Below, piece after piece: positions 53,085-63,790 of a DNA stretch of 64,000 nt. Position 1 is the stretch's first letter. Every line of letters starts with the position of its first letter. Position numbers and translations under genes: made by a program. The notes below the pieces were generated by a model that made no database searches, was not told the DNA's origin, and saw only the letters and a program-made list of their open reading frames with translations. The DNA comes from Phascolarctos cinereus (lineage: Eukaryota > Chordata > Mammalia > Diprotodontia > Phascolarctidae): contig NW_018343991.1 in the NCBI RefSeq assembly GCF_002099425.1, positions 14,637,001 through 14,701,000 of the forward strand. The letters run 5' to 3'.

Positions 53085-53165
53085 TTCTGGTGAGGCAGTT
53101 GGGGTTAAGTGACTGTGTTAAGTCACACAGCTAGTAAGTATTATGTGTCTGAGGCTGGATTTGAA
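53085..53165 (-). repeat. WSINE1-type SINE fragment
   Basis: gtgaggcagttggggttaag, cacacagctagtaagtatta, gtctgaggctggatttgaa; the head is missing. Confidence 0.75.
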
Positions 53166-53285
53166 TAGTTTCAGCTTTAGAGGCGACCTTTGCAGAATAG
53201 AAGTTAAGAGGAGCTCAATATTCTTTCTAGCTTTCTTTATCTGGGACTTTCAGCAACATTAGGACATAATCTATTCCCTTGCTTA

Positions 53286-53896
53286 TGTAACAGGTAAAAT
53301 TAAGGTAGACTGAGGCAGAAAGTTCTAAGCATGATCAATTTATTAGTAAAGTGTGAATTTACCAACAAATAGGACTTCGGCTTCCCTAGCAAAGCTAAGG
53401 CCCCAAATGAGGGGGATGGCTTTCTTTTATAGTTTTGAGAAGTATAGAAAATAGGAAGGCTAGCATCATAGATGGAAGAAAATATGATTGGATGGAAATT
53501 AGGAATGAAGGCTAGCAACAACCCCCCCCCCCCGTGTGCCTAAGAAATGTTCATTGTTTGGGTCCAGCTGCATCTGCAAGGACAGAGATAGCAAACCAGA
53601 CTTCTTTGGGTAAAAAATCAGACATTCATGGAGGATAGCTTGGTGGTATAAAGATACTAGACCAGACTCCTTGGTGTCCACTTACATCCTTTAAGGGTAA
53701 CAGATTTCTTTTACACAAGAATAGAAGAATGATTAACAGAACTGGATTTCTAAACTTAACTCATTACAGGGCAGCTAAATTTCTTAATTAAGTTCAGAGA
53801 CAAAGAATCATGACTTAGGCAGTTATAGGATAAAAATCAATTAATTTGTAAATAGGATCAATTAAAAAAAGACACAGAATCAATCTGATTATTTCA
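53286..53896 (-). mobile_element. Solo LTR of an endogenous retrovirus (fossil)
   Basis: On the minus strand a TATA-like box (near 53435) precedes AATAAA (near 53342) by about 90 bases, in U3-R-U5 order, ending about 53286. No internal retroviral sequence is attached. Worn; the ends are approximate. Confidence 0.55.
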
Positions 53897-53899
53897 TTT

Positions 53900-55380
53900 G
53901 GGAAGATTCAGTGGCGCCCTATGGTCTTTAGGATAAAATACATACTCATCTGTCTGACATACAAAGCTATAAAATCCATTGTTTGAGGGTGGGAGAATCC
54001 TCTTACACCAGAGCTCTCTGAGCTCTGGGAACATTCAGCTCAGGTTCAGTCCTGAAGGAGACTAACTCCAGAGCTTTTCTCATACTCTTTGGCTCATTAT
54101 TCCCCATCCTGGAGCCCTAGGAAAAAATCTCTAAAAGCTTAGGGATGACTCATGGCTAGGGTCTCCCCCAACAAAATTAACAGGGTCCTTTTCACATAGG
54201 TACTAAGAAGATGAGGTATAGGACAACTTTTTCTTTCTTCCACTAAAGAAGAAATGTTGACAATTAAGGCATGTAACAGTAAGCTATATCCTCCATCATA
54301 CTCTCCTGAGTATGCTAACTTCTGACCTATTGAACTCACGAAGTTGTTATCAAGCCTGGAAACCACCCATCTCAGGATTGCCGTTTGGTCACCTGTGCTC
54401 AGGGAAAGAAACACAAAGAAGAGACAGCCAGAGACTTGAGGTCCGGCCTCAGGTTTATCCAGGCCATCGGGTGTTCGCTGTCATGTGTGTGGAGCTTCCA
54501 TAACTTCGAGGGGTCGGATATTCCCCTTCTCACCCCCCTTGCTGGAAATCTGAGGGAGGCCTTGAAGAGTCTCAACCTGTGTGACAAATAGGGAGAAAGA
54601 ATGATCAATGAAGTTGGTCTCCTTTTAAAGTCTATTGAGTAGGCAGCTTTTCCTGCTCAGTGGCTAGTCCTGTTAGGTTTCTCTCTCTCCCCACCCCCTT
54701 CCCTATCACAGGGGCCAAGAGACCAGCCACAAGTTTCTGTTTACACTTGTTCTTTAGCAAACAGTCAGGGCAAATGTGTTTATCAGAAACAGTCCCGTGA
54801 TTCTGACCAGCAAGGCTGCTCAGCTCCATAGAAAGGGCTCCAGGCAAAAGAGGTAAAGGGGTTTTCCCCATTTCAAAGCCCTCTACAATCTGGCTCCAAT
54901 CCCCCCTCCCCCAATTCCTTTCCAGGCTTATTACTTGTTACTCCCCTTCACATACTTTGTTTCAGCCAAATTCTCCCACTTGCTGTTGTCTGTACAGGGC
55001 CTTGTCTCCTGTCTTCATTTCTCTGTCCAAGCTCTTCCTACTGTCTAGGATGTGCATTCCTGCCTCTTAGAATCCCCAGCTTCTTTCAAAGCTCAGCTCA
55101 TGTACCACTTCCTACATTAGTTGCACTGTAGTTCCTGATTTCCCTGTCTGTTAGTGCTTTTCCCTGTCCTGTTTGTATTTTCTTTTTTAGTTATCTATTT
55201 TAGTTTTTATTTCCTTTGTATGTAATTTGGATTTTCTTACCTGTGCACTCATTGTTTTTTCCCTACTAGATTGTGAGCTCCTTGAGGGCAGGGCCTTAAA
55301 AAAAATTTTTGTCTTTGTATTCCTAGCACCTAGCACCCCAAAGCACATAGTAGGTACTTTACAAATGCTTGCTAATTAAG
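53900..55380 (+). mobile_element. L2 LINE 3' end split by an LTR-like insertion
   Basis: Left part: agattcagtggcgccctatg, gtctttaggataaaatacat to 53971. Right part from 54878: caaagccctctacaatctgg, ttccaggcttattacttgtt, tctttcaaagctcagctcat, tgagctccttgagggcaggg and the 3' end at about 55380. Confidence 0.8.
53972..54877 (-). mobile_element. LTR-like insertion in an L2 (fossil, tentative)
   Basis: About 900 bases separating two adjoining L2 parts. The hexamer CAAAGC is present on both sides and may be the target duplication. Strand and LTR class are tentative; it looks broken or too old to delimit U3, R and U5. Confidence 0.4.
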
Positions 55381-55409
55381 GAAAAGAACGAGTAACCTAC
55401 AGTACAAAT

Positions 55410-55615
55410 CTGTTGGATCATAGGATTAGAGATTTTAACCTGGAAGGGACCTGAAAGGCCATCTAATCCAACCCCTTTATTTTTATGGATGGAAAAACTG
55501 AGGCCTAGAGAAATAAATAATTTGTTTCAGGTCATACAGTGGCAGATCTAGATTTGGAACGCAAGGTCTCCTATTCTACATCCAGATTTCTTTTTGTCAC
55601 ATTAGACTGTTTCCA
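55410..55615 (+). repeat. MIR-class SINE (tagtcca type)
   Basis: ggatcataggattagagatt, catctaatccaacccctt, gaaaaactgaggcctagaga, ctcctattctacatccag. Confidence 0.75.
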
Positions 55616-56655
55616 GATCGTTAAGTTTCTGGGTGAATCTGGAAGACCAAAAGACAAAGCAATTTGTATTTACCATGTAAATGTCAGTGATTCTGAAGTA
55701 GAGTTGTTATCAGTTGCCCTCTGGGTAAGTTTTGGGGGGCACTAGCGGGTGTACCTGTATCTCCTCATTCTTTGTTTTCTAGTGACCAATATGCCTTATA
55801 ATGCTGGGGAGTCTTTGGAGAAACCCCATGGGCTCCAATTTGCACTTCCATGTTTTGCCAGGTTTTAAAATGGCTCCTATGTGTGTGGGGAGGAGGAAAT
55901 TTTACCCACAACATAGGGAGTCCGTGAAGGTACAAATGATCTTTTAGATAATTGAGCTTAGATGGGTTCGGCCTCTATCACAGAACAACTGCTTTGTCTA
56001 AAGGACCAGATATATGGGACATTTTTTGCCATTTTAGTTTGCCATTTAGCTCTTTTTTTCTTTCTTTCTAAGGTGACAATGGATCACCTAACTTAAAAAA
56101 ACTTTTTATTGAGAAGAAATTGAACATGTCAGACTGAAATGAGTTTTGCAGTTAGGCAGATGAAGCTTTGGGTAAAAAATGATAATGATGATAAACATTT
56201 ATAGAGTGCTTTGTGGTTTATAAATGGATATGGCAGCTGTAAAGGACCAGACTTTCTCAGAGCTCAGACCCAGCCCTTCAGTTTATCACTAGGTTCTGTT
56301 TGTAAGAAAAGTGGGTCATTACAGGCAGTCTCTGACATCAGTTGAGGAAAGCTAATTTTCTGAAAACAAAGATGATTTTTCTAGGTTAAGCTTCATTATA
56401 GACCAGCAGGATCTCTAATTAAATTGTGTGCAAAACATCCAGACTAAATCCAATTTTATTTTGAAAATTTATGATTATTTTGCATAAGAAGCTGTGCTGC
56501 CCATAGAACATAGACAATGATTTCCTGAGTCCTGGAACTTGATGGGCTCGGTTGGAGACCCCTTAGCTTGACTTTACTATCAGAATCTGCCCCTCACCCC
56601 TGCCTATAACTGATGAGCTGGAGAGAAAAAGGCAAAGAGCCACAGCACACCATAA
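55616..56655. other. No feature recognised
   Basis: About 1 kb of apparently unique intron; only a scrap of MIR-like sequence (aaacatttatagagtgcttt) near 56193. Confidence 0.45.
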
Positions 56656-56659
56656 TTTC

Positions 56660-57170
56660 TCCTTTTCTTTCCTCTCCTCTCCTCTCCTTTCCCTTTTTTG
56701 TTCTTGCTTTTCCTTCTCTTTGTGTACCTTTCCTTCTCTCTCTCTCTCTTTCTTTTTCTCTTCCTTTCTTCCTTCTTTCCTTCCTTCCTTCTTTCCTTCC
56801 CTCCCTCCCTCCTTCTTACCTTTCCTCCCTCCTTCTTACCTTTCCTCCCTCCCTTCCTTCCTCCCTCCCTTCCTTCCTCCCTCCCTTCCTTCCTCCCTCC
56901 CTCCCTCCCTCCCTCTCTTCCTTCCTTCCTTCCTTCCTTCCTTCCTTCCTTCCTTCCTTCCTTCCTTCCTTCCTTCCTTCCTTCCTTCCTCCCTTCCTCC
57001 CTTCTCCTCCCTCCCTCCCTCCCTCCCTCCCTTCCTTCCTTCCTTCCTTCCTTCCTTCCTTCCTTCCTTCCTTCCTTCCTTCCTTCCTTCCTTACTTCCG
57101 TTCTTTCCTTTCGTTCTTTCCTTTCTTTTTCTTCTTTCCCTCCTTTTCCTTCCTTCCCATCCTTTCTGAC
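56660..57170. repeat. (TTCC)n pyrimidine tract, about 500 bases
   Basis: CTCTC units, then TTCC and CCCT tetranucleotides with two long perfect TTCC runs (about 56916-56990 and 57032-57092). Proline/serine/leucine ORFs in all three plus frames are artefacts. Confidence 0.98.
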
Positions 57171-57259
57171 TTTATTTTGGGAAGGAATATGGCCTCAGAT
57201 GGAAACTCTGTATGGTACCATTTACCATTAAGGATACTTCAGGAACCTGTGATTTAATC

Positions 57260-57530
57260 AGTGTAAGCATGTCCTCTACTACTAGCTCCCACCACTTCGT
57301 TGTTGATTTAATGAGTTCCTATAGCTGAGACATTCCTCACCTCAGTGGACAGCTTTCTGGTGATGAACTTCTTTCTTGAACTGGCCTATATTCAAAGTCT
57401 TTCCAGTTTGGTAGGACCTATCAGGGCTTAACTTGGCTAAGATGATCTTAAAGAACTCTAGGTCACTTCCATGCCCATGTGAGTCATCAGAGAATGTCAG
57501 TGGAGGCTCGGATTTGAAGCCTTCAATAAA
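57260..57530 (+). repeat. Unnamed dispersed repeat, copy B
   Basis: gaacttctttcttgaactgg, ttcaaagtctttccagtttg, gtaggacctatcagggctta. Longest of the three copies. Confidence 0.5.
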
Positions 57531-57764
57531 ATAGCATCAGTTTCTGTTTTGGGTGCCTGGGGCCTTCAAATACCTGGCAATTTTCCCTTGATACACACCC
57601 ATTAGGGTTGTTCCATAATGTTTATTTCTTAAAAGTGATGAAAGGTTGACAAGGGAAGGATCAGATGAGAACCTGAAATATTGGGGTGGAGGAGGGAGGG
57701 AGGTAAATACGCTGAAACAAGAGCAGGGGAATTCAGTTTGTCTTAATAGATATCTGTAGTACAT

Positions 57765-57961
57765 GTAGGGGAGGCAACATGATAGGGTAAGAAGAGTACT
57801 GGATTTGGAGTCAGAGGGCCTGGGTTCAAATCCCAATTCTGACACTGTGTGACCTTTTGGCAAATCCCTTCCCTCTCTGAACCTTAGTTTCTTCATGTAT
57901 GGAATGTGGCAGTTGGACAAAATGATCCCTAAAGTCCTTTCTGGTTCTATACCTTATGATC
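57765..57961 (+). repeat. tRNA-headed CORE-SINE
   Basis: ggagtcagagggcctgggtt, caaatcccaattctgacact, accttagtttcttcatgtat, ataccttatgatcctg. Confidence 0.75.
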
Positions 57962-58129
57962 CTGTGACTTCAAACTTAGTACATACTCATACCTCCCTGT
58001 CCCTTCTCAAAGAGCCAGGGGACTACCCTTGGGGCAAAGTTCCATGATGCCAAGGCTCTGGGTGGTACTTTTTGGATTGGTTCTACACTGGCACCTTTGA
58101 AGAGGATGTTAGTCTATTCTGTCATTTTT

Positions 58130-59735
58130 TAAAATTGAGAATGTGACTATTCTAATTTTGCTACCATATTTGTTTTGAGATTTTAGCGAATCTCCTCTTT
58201 AAAAATATTTTGGTAATGTGTATTTTTAAATAATATAATCATTTCGAATGATTCCCTCTTTCCCCCTGGTATTTCCCTCACTTATGACAACAATGAAAAA
58301 CAGTTAAGCAAAATCATCTAATACAACATATTTATCTGACACAGTATGAAGCATTTTATACCTGTAGTCCACCACTTCTCTATTAAGAAGAAGGAGGTAT
58401 GTTTCAATTTCTGTCATTTGGAAGCAGTGTAGATTTTTGCATTTATTCTGAGCTATTTTCTCTTTTATGCGTTGTCATATTGTATTGTTATAATCATTAG
58501 TCTCCCGGTCCTTTCTTTGTGTGAACTTCTTTCTTGACCAGGCCTCTACTCAAAGTCTTTCCAGCTTGGTAGGACCTCCCGGATCATGTAGGATCATCAG
58601 TTCATACAAGCCTCCTCATGTTTCTTTGAATTCCTCATAACTGGTGCTCCTCAGAACAAAGTAATATTTCATCATATTCATTTAGAATGCTTTGTTTAGC
58701 CTGTACCCAATCAATGGATGTCTGCTTTTGGTACTACAGAAAAGCGTTGCTATCCTGGTATGCATATATATGTATATACACACACATGTACAATCTTCCT
58801 TCCTGTCATAGACCTTCTCGGTTATATATTCAGTAGTGGTTCCTCTGAATCATAGGGTATAAACAACATAGTAACTTTGCTTACATAGTTCCAAACGGTA
58901 TTAATATGCCTGTGTTGACAAAGCCGTTCCAACATTCTATTCAAATCATTGAGTGTTTGCATCTCTTGCATCCTTGCCAATTTGATGAGAGTCTATTTTG
59001 ATTTGCAATTCTCTTAGTGATTTGGAACGTTTTTTCCATGTTTGTTGATAGAGTGTATTTTGTCGTTTAAAAACTCTTTATGTTCTTTGCTAAACTTTTG
59101 TTTTAAAATAAAACTTTTAGTTTTATTAATTTATGTCAGTTTCCTGTATGTTGTAGGTCAGACTATCAAAAACCTTGATATAATTTTTTTCCTCAATAGT
59201 TTTTCTTAGTTTAGCTGCACTGATTTTGTTTGTGCAAAAGTTTTAACATTTTATATCATCAAAATTGTCTGTTTTCTCTTTTATAATCTCCTCTCTTCCT
59301 GTTCTGATTATGATTCTTCTCATCACGTGACTTTAGAATTTAGATCACTTATACCAGGTACCACAATAAACTTCAGCTGGAGAAGATGCTGGCTTAAACC
59401 TATTTTCTGCCTGTTTTCCATTTTTCCCAGAACTCCAATAAGGGCTCCTTCCTCCAGTAGTTTGTTCTTGGATCTATCAAACACTGAGCCCCCATGTTTT
59501 TTTGCTTCTCAGACTTGCTTATCTAGTCTGTTGCATTGAATTACTCTTCTATTTTTTAACCAGTATGAAATAGTTTTAATGATTAGAGCTTTATGATATA
59601 ATTTGAGAACTGGGCTACTTGTTCTACTAATTAGGCGTTCTCTGGTTCACCTCTATTGATTTTGTTATTATTTTGCCTAGTTCTATGAATAATCTCTTGG
59701 TAGTTTGCATGGTGTAGCACTCTTAATTTTTAGAG
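58130..59735 (-). mobile_element. L1 LINE, 3' part of ORF2 and 3' untranslated region
   Basis: In reverse: aaatagttttaatgattaga then tatgatataatttgagaact, agttctatgaataatctctt, ggtagtttgcatggtgtagc (ORF2 C-terminal part), and toward 58.2-58.7 kb cccaatcaatggatgtctgc and the AT-rich 3' region. Old, with no long open frame. Confidence 0.75.
58519..58600 (+). repeat. Unnamed dispersed repeat, copy C, inside an L1
   Basis: gaacttctttcttgaccagg, ctcaaagtctttccagcttg, gtaggacctcccggatcatg. L1 sequence resumes at about 58601 (tcagttcatacaag). Confidence 0.5.
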
Positions 59736-60567
59736 ACTATTGAATAAAATGTAAATGGGTTTAACTAGAGTGTATGGAGAGATGCTGATGAGACACAAAG
59801 GAAAAATTATTGGTCGGCATGAGGATAAAATCTCTGAAGGAGTGACTAAGGATGTTTGTGGCACATCTGACCTTGAAGGGAAAGAAAAGGCACCTTTGGT
59901 CCTGGATTGTTTAGACATTCATCTGCCTTTAGTCAGGGGCCAGTGACCTCCTACGGTCTTTTATAACTCTGGCAGCAGTGGTACATTATGCTTGGTTTAA
60001 GCGTAACTTCCATTAATCATGCATTGAGCCCATCTGTACATCATAAGTAAAGTATTTACTGAGTGTTAAACATTTCTGAAATGCTAATCCAGCCTCCTTT
60101 TTCTACATAGGAAGAAGCTAAGGCATGTTAACCCCTGTGCTAGATGTTCTGGGACACACAGGAGGCCCTTGGTTAATACTAAAATTCATTGTGTTTAATC
60201 CTTAGATGAAAACATCTGGCAAGAATTGATATTTTTCAAACCAAGTTTTACCCATGGCAATTGTGCTCTTGTGATGGTATCTGTAAGTGTGAATATCTAT
60301 CTCTGAAAATTATAAAATGAAGGTTTGAATGGGGCTTCAAAGGTCATCTAACCTGGCACCCTCTCAGACCAAAAGTATCCCCTCTACCCAACATGTGGCT
60401 ATTTAGTGTGAGCCCACATACTTTGGTTGACAAGGAACTCATTACCATAAAGATCTGTCTGTTTGTCTGGTATTATCTGTGTGAGTATGACCCTGTCTGC
60501 TGTCCCTCTTGCCTCTGGAATCATGGTAATGTGTTTACTGTATCCAGTGCTTTCCATTTGTTGACAG
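59736..60567. other. End of intron before exon three
   Basis: Apparently unique. It ends in a pyrimidine-rich stretch and ttgacag acceptor. A short worn CR1/L3-tail-like patch (caaaggtcatctaacctg) is near 60340. Confidence 0.45.
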
Positions 60568-60788
60568 AGGGTGAGGCAGAAGCCCAGTGGCTGCAGGACA
60601 CAGGCCTGGCCGACCTCCTTGGGGCCCCCACGCCAGACAGTGATAACAGAGTGCTCCTGTCCACACTCACAAAGACCCAGGCGGCTGCTGTGCAACGGAG
60701 GCTAGACACTTACACGCGCTCGATGCGTAAGAAAAACAAGCCACCCATAAGGGACGTCAGAGACATCTTTGGCACCTTTGATTCTGGG
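60568..60788 (+). CDS. ARHGAP40: Third visible coding exon of a RhoGAP gene, probably ARHGAP40
   Basis: Seen: a 221-base exon after tttccatttgttgacag, ending g|gtcagt. With the one base carried from 48898 it opens EEGEAEAQWLQDTGLADLLG, continues with VLLSTLTKTQAAAVQRRLDT, then YTRSMRKKNKPPIRDVRDIF and GTFDSG. It exits in phase 0. Known: this is the block shared by ARHGAP18 (EEWLKEAGLSNLFG...STLTRTQAAAVQKRV) and ARHGAP28 (EAEWLQDVGLSTLI...YTQTMRKKDK...IRDVRDIFG). It precedes the RhoGAP domain, which stimulates GTP hydrolysis by Rho-type GTPases. The catalytic domain, with its arginine finger, is not in the window. The sequence is intact with no frame damage. It is closer to ARHGAP28 than ARHGAP18, and ARHGAP40 is my best guess. 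Confidence 0.92.
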
Positions 60789-61040
60789 GTCAGTTAAATC
60801 TTATCTTCTCTGATCTTGGGTCTTCTTTTCATTCCCCTCCCTCTCTTGCCCCATTCCCAGAACTCCTGACAGTAGCAGCTTTCTCCCAAATAATTTTCCA
60901 CAAACAAAATTAATCCTTGACACTCTGGTGACTATTAAATTCATACACACAAAAGGTCATATGGTAGGAGGTCAGATTTTCAATTGAACAGGTGATATAT
61001 TTGCCTCAGTAAGAAAAGGAGTATCAAGTCTCTAAGGCAA
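60789..61040. other. Start of the next intron; nothing recognised
   Basis: Donor gtcagt, then unassigned sequence. A MIR-class left end (aacaaacatttattaagcac) follows at about 61050-61090. Confidence 0.45.
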
Positions 61041-61198
61041 ATTCAATTTAACTCAACAAACATTTATTAAGCACCTACTATGTATATTATACTAGTTTCT
61101 AGTGCTCCCATGTGGTATCATGGAAAGTGTGGTTGCATAGGGAGTTAGATCATCTTGGTACAAAACTTGTCTCTAAACTACCTGTACTACCTTGGGCA

Positions 61199-61460
61199 TG
61201 GGCAGCTAGGTGGCACAGTGGATAGAACACTGGGCTTAGAATCAGGAAGACTTGTCTTCCCGAGTTCAAATCCAGCCTCAGACACTTACTAGCTGTGTGA
61301 TCCTGGGTAAGTCACTTAATCCTGTTTGCCTTACTTTCCTCATCTATAAAAATGAGCTAGAGAAGAAAATGTCAAACCCCTCCAGTATCTTTGCCAAGAC
61401 CCCAAAATGGGGTCATGAAGAGCGTGACATGATTGAAATGACCAAACAACTAAACTTTTT
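61199..61460 (+). repeat. tRNA-RTE type SINE, middle layer
   Basis: gggcagctaggtggcacagt, gtgtgatcctgggtaagtca, gctagagaagaaaatgtcaa, gtcatgaagagcgtgacatg, ending accaaacaactaaact. Confidence 0.9.
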
Positions 61461-61591
61461 TTTTTTTTTGGCTAGGCAATGGGGTTAAGTAACTTGCCCA
61501 GGGTCACATACCTAGTAAGTGTCAAGTGTCTGAGCTCAGGTCCTGCTGACTCCAGGGCCAGTGCTGTATCCACTGCGCCACCTAGCTGCCC
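61458..61591 (-). repeat. WSINE1-type SINE, innermost layer
   Basis: Full minus copy. Direct repeats CCAAACAACTAAACTT (61442-61457) and CCAAACAACTAGACTT (61592-61607) differ at one base. Confidence 0.93.
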
Positions 61592-61766
61592 CCAAACAAC
61601 TAGACTTAGCACTTAAATTCTCTGGGCCTCAGTTTCCCCCTCTGAGGGGGTTGGATTAGATGACCTCTGTGTCCCCTTCTTGCTTGGAGCAAGAAGTTTC
61701 TCATCCTAGGACAAAGGTCAAAATCCTTGCTCCTGACCACCAGGAGTTTATCTAACATGATGATTT

Positions 61767-61957
61767 TAGGATCACAGATTTAAAGTTATAAAAGACTTTA
61801 GAGCCCATCGGGTTGCAACCCCCTCATTTTACAGAGAAGGGTACTGAGGTCCAGAGAGCTTAAGTGACTTGCATATCCATGGTTGCAGAGCTGGGATTCA
61901 AACCAACATCCTCTTAGCCGAAATCTATTGCTCTTTTCACTGTACCATGCTGATGGT
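61767..61957 (+). repeat. MIR-class SINE (tagtcca type)
   Basis: aggatcacagatttaaagtt, accccctcattttacagaga, gagagcttaagtgacttgca, ttcactgtaccatgctga. Confidence 0.75.
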
Positions 61958-62059
61958 AACTAGCTCCTCTAAATCCATGCCAGGTTTCTTCTAGCATTTT
62001 TGCTGGCTCTAATCAATAAAATATCATTCAGAAGTCCCTGCTTCCGTCACCACTTTAGA

Positions 62060-62283
62060 GAATGAAAATAATAGCAACTTGCATTTGAGGGTACTTAAAG
62101 CTTTGTAAAGTGCTTGCCTTACAGTAACCCTGAGATTGGCAGTATAATATTACCTCCATTCGTAGATGAGGGAACTGAGGTCCTCAGAGAGGGGAAGTGA
62201 TTTGTCTAAGGTCACACAGCCAAAGCTGTAGCAGAACCAAGATTCACAAAGCCAAGTCCTCCGACTCCGAGGCTGCATCCTTG
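62060..62283 (+). repeat. MIR, nearly complete
   Basis: gcaacttgcatttgagggta, agctttgtaaagtgcttgcc, gatgagggaactgaggtcct, aggtcacacagccaaagctg, tccgactccgaggctgc. Confidence 0.8.
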
Positions 62284-62674
62284 GGCCAGAGAAAGGCCCT
62301 CCTCTCCAGATAATGGCACCTGAAGCATCCTTGCCTGCTGGGGGGAAAAGGACATTAAAAAAGTGAACAGCAGCCCACTGTTCAGTAATAGAGCAGTTCC
62401 TCAGCAAGGCATGCCTTTTTGACTTTAGAAAAGCTTTTGCCTGGTGGCTACATGTTTTAAAGAAAATACAGTTACTGGAGTTAAGCTTTTCAACATTATC
62501 ACACCTTTCCCTACTCTCTTCAACCCCATTCTTTTGTCCTTCTCCCTCTTTGTAGTCACCTCACCTCCTAGTTCATTGAGAAGACTGAGGCCATCAGGTG
62601 GGAGTTGCTCTAAGCTCTCTCCTTTATGTGGCAAAAGAAATTCTCTTGATTTCTCCCGCTTTGGGGGAAGATGT
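62284..62674. other. No feature recognised
   Basis: Unassigned intron; overlapping ORFs on both strands lack support. Confidence 0.4.
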
Positions 62675-62690
62675 AACCCTCCTGCTTTCT

Positions 62691-62843
62691 TGTTTTTTTT
62701 TTTTCTAGGCAATTGGGGTTAAGTGACTTGCCCACGGTCACACAGCTAGTAAGTGTCAAGTGTTTGGTCTGAGGCCGGATTTGAACTCAGGTCCTCCTGA
62801 CTTCAGGGCCAGTGCTTTATCCACTGCACCACCTAGCTGCCCC
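62691..62843 (-). repeat. WSINE1-type SINE with target duplication
   Basis: Full minus copy close to consensus. Perfect 16-base repeats AACCCTCCTGCTTTCT lie at 62675-62690 and 62844-62859. Confidence 0.95.
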
Positions 62844-63084
62844 AACCCTCCTGCTTTCTAAGGAGTGCTGTCTGCTCTCTGGGATTCAGTTACTGCATCT
62901 ATGAAAATGTCTCCCAGAGCTCTCTCCCAGCAGCCCTAAATGCTTCTATGAGATCCCATTCCCCAGTTCCACTTGTCTATGTGGCATCTCCATCAGAATG
63001 TCCCACTGATCCCTCAAAAATCTATGGAGTATCAGAGACATCTATGGGTCCCAAACTGAATCCATCATCTTCTTCCTAAAACCT

Positions 63085-63190
63085 TCTCCTTCCCCTAACT
63101 TCCCAGGGTCATATAGTTAGGAAGTGTCTGAGACCAGAATCAAACTCAGGCCTTCTTGACCCCAGGCCCAGGGCTCTAAACATCACGCCC
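63085..63190 (-). repeat. SINE fragment
   Basis: cccagggtcatatagttagg, aagtgtctgagaccagaatc, ccaggcccagggctctaaac. Confidence 0.65.
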
Positions 63191-63214
63191 CTTAGCCACT
63201 CTGGAGATTATCCT

Positions 63215-63305
63215 TATCCTCAGTGTGAGGCTCAAAGATGATAAATGGATGTAAACACACTTTGCAAACCTTAAAACAGTATGTAAATGTTAGTTATCAT
63301 TAGCA
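63215..63305 (+). repeat. CORE-SINE 3' tail fragment
   Basis: cagtgtgaggctcaaagatg, actttgcaaaccttaaaaca, tgttagttatcattag. Confidence 0.6.
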
Positions 63306-63309
63306 GGCT

Positions 63310-63550
63310 GACTCTCATTTCATTTATTCTTTTAAAGTTTTATTGATGTGCTTTATTTATATCATAGTAATTTTTGAATCTTAATTCTCTTGTCTCCTGT
63401 TCCATCCCCCCACCCCCACCCCAGGGCTTCATGGCAGCCTTCCTTGTAACAAAAAAAAAAACCCCAAACAAACAGTGAAGTCAAACTAAGTGACACACTA
63501 TGTCTGACAAGAAAACGTGATCAATGTCTCCTACCCATTTAAGTTCCTAT
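63310..63550 (-). mobile_element. L1-like LINE 3' untranslated fragment
   Basis: Contains ccccagggcttcatggcagc, ccttgtaacaaaaaa and gtcaaactaagtgacacact, similar in composition to 6.7 and 32.6 kb. Confidence 0.45.
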
Positions 63551-63635
63551 ATTTGGGGACAAGATATCTCTCCTTGAGGGATTACCTGGTTAACATTATG
63601 CAAAGACCTATGTCTAAGTAATATGTTTTTTGTAA

Positions 63636-63790
63636 ACAATATCTTATTTTTTCCAATTACATGTAAAGATACTTTTCAACATTCATTTTTTATAAGGTTT
63701 CGAGTTCCAAATTTTTCTCCTTCCCTTTCCCCCTCCCCAAGATGGCAAGCAATCTGATATAGGTTATACAAGTAATATTTATTAAAAGAT
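63636..63790 (-). mobile_element. L1 LINE 3' end
   Basis: ttttccaattacatgtaaag, tttcaacattcattttttat, ccctccccaagatggcaagc, atctgatataggttataca: the complement of the marsupial L1 3' end, close to consensus and therefore fairly young. Confidence 0.8.

Larger units (their letters stand above)
61115..61690 (+). repeat. tRNA-headed CORE-SINE, outermost of a three-layer nest
   Basis: Left part ggtatcatggaaagtgtggt, ctacctgtactaccttgggca. The right part from about 61608: cttaaattctctgggcctca, gggttggattagatgacctc. Confidence 0.75.

Noticed and set aside
56613-57257. Three overlapping ORFs of up to 214 codons
   Set aside because: All three frames are open because the tract is TTCC/CCCT simple repeat without stop codons.
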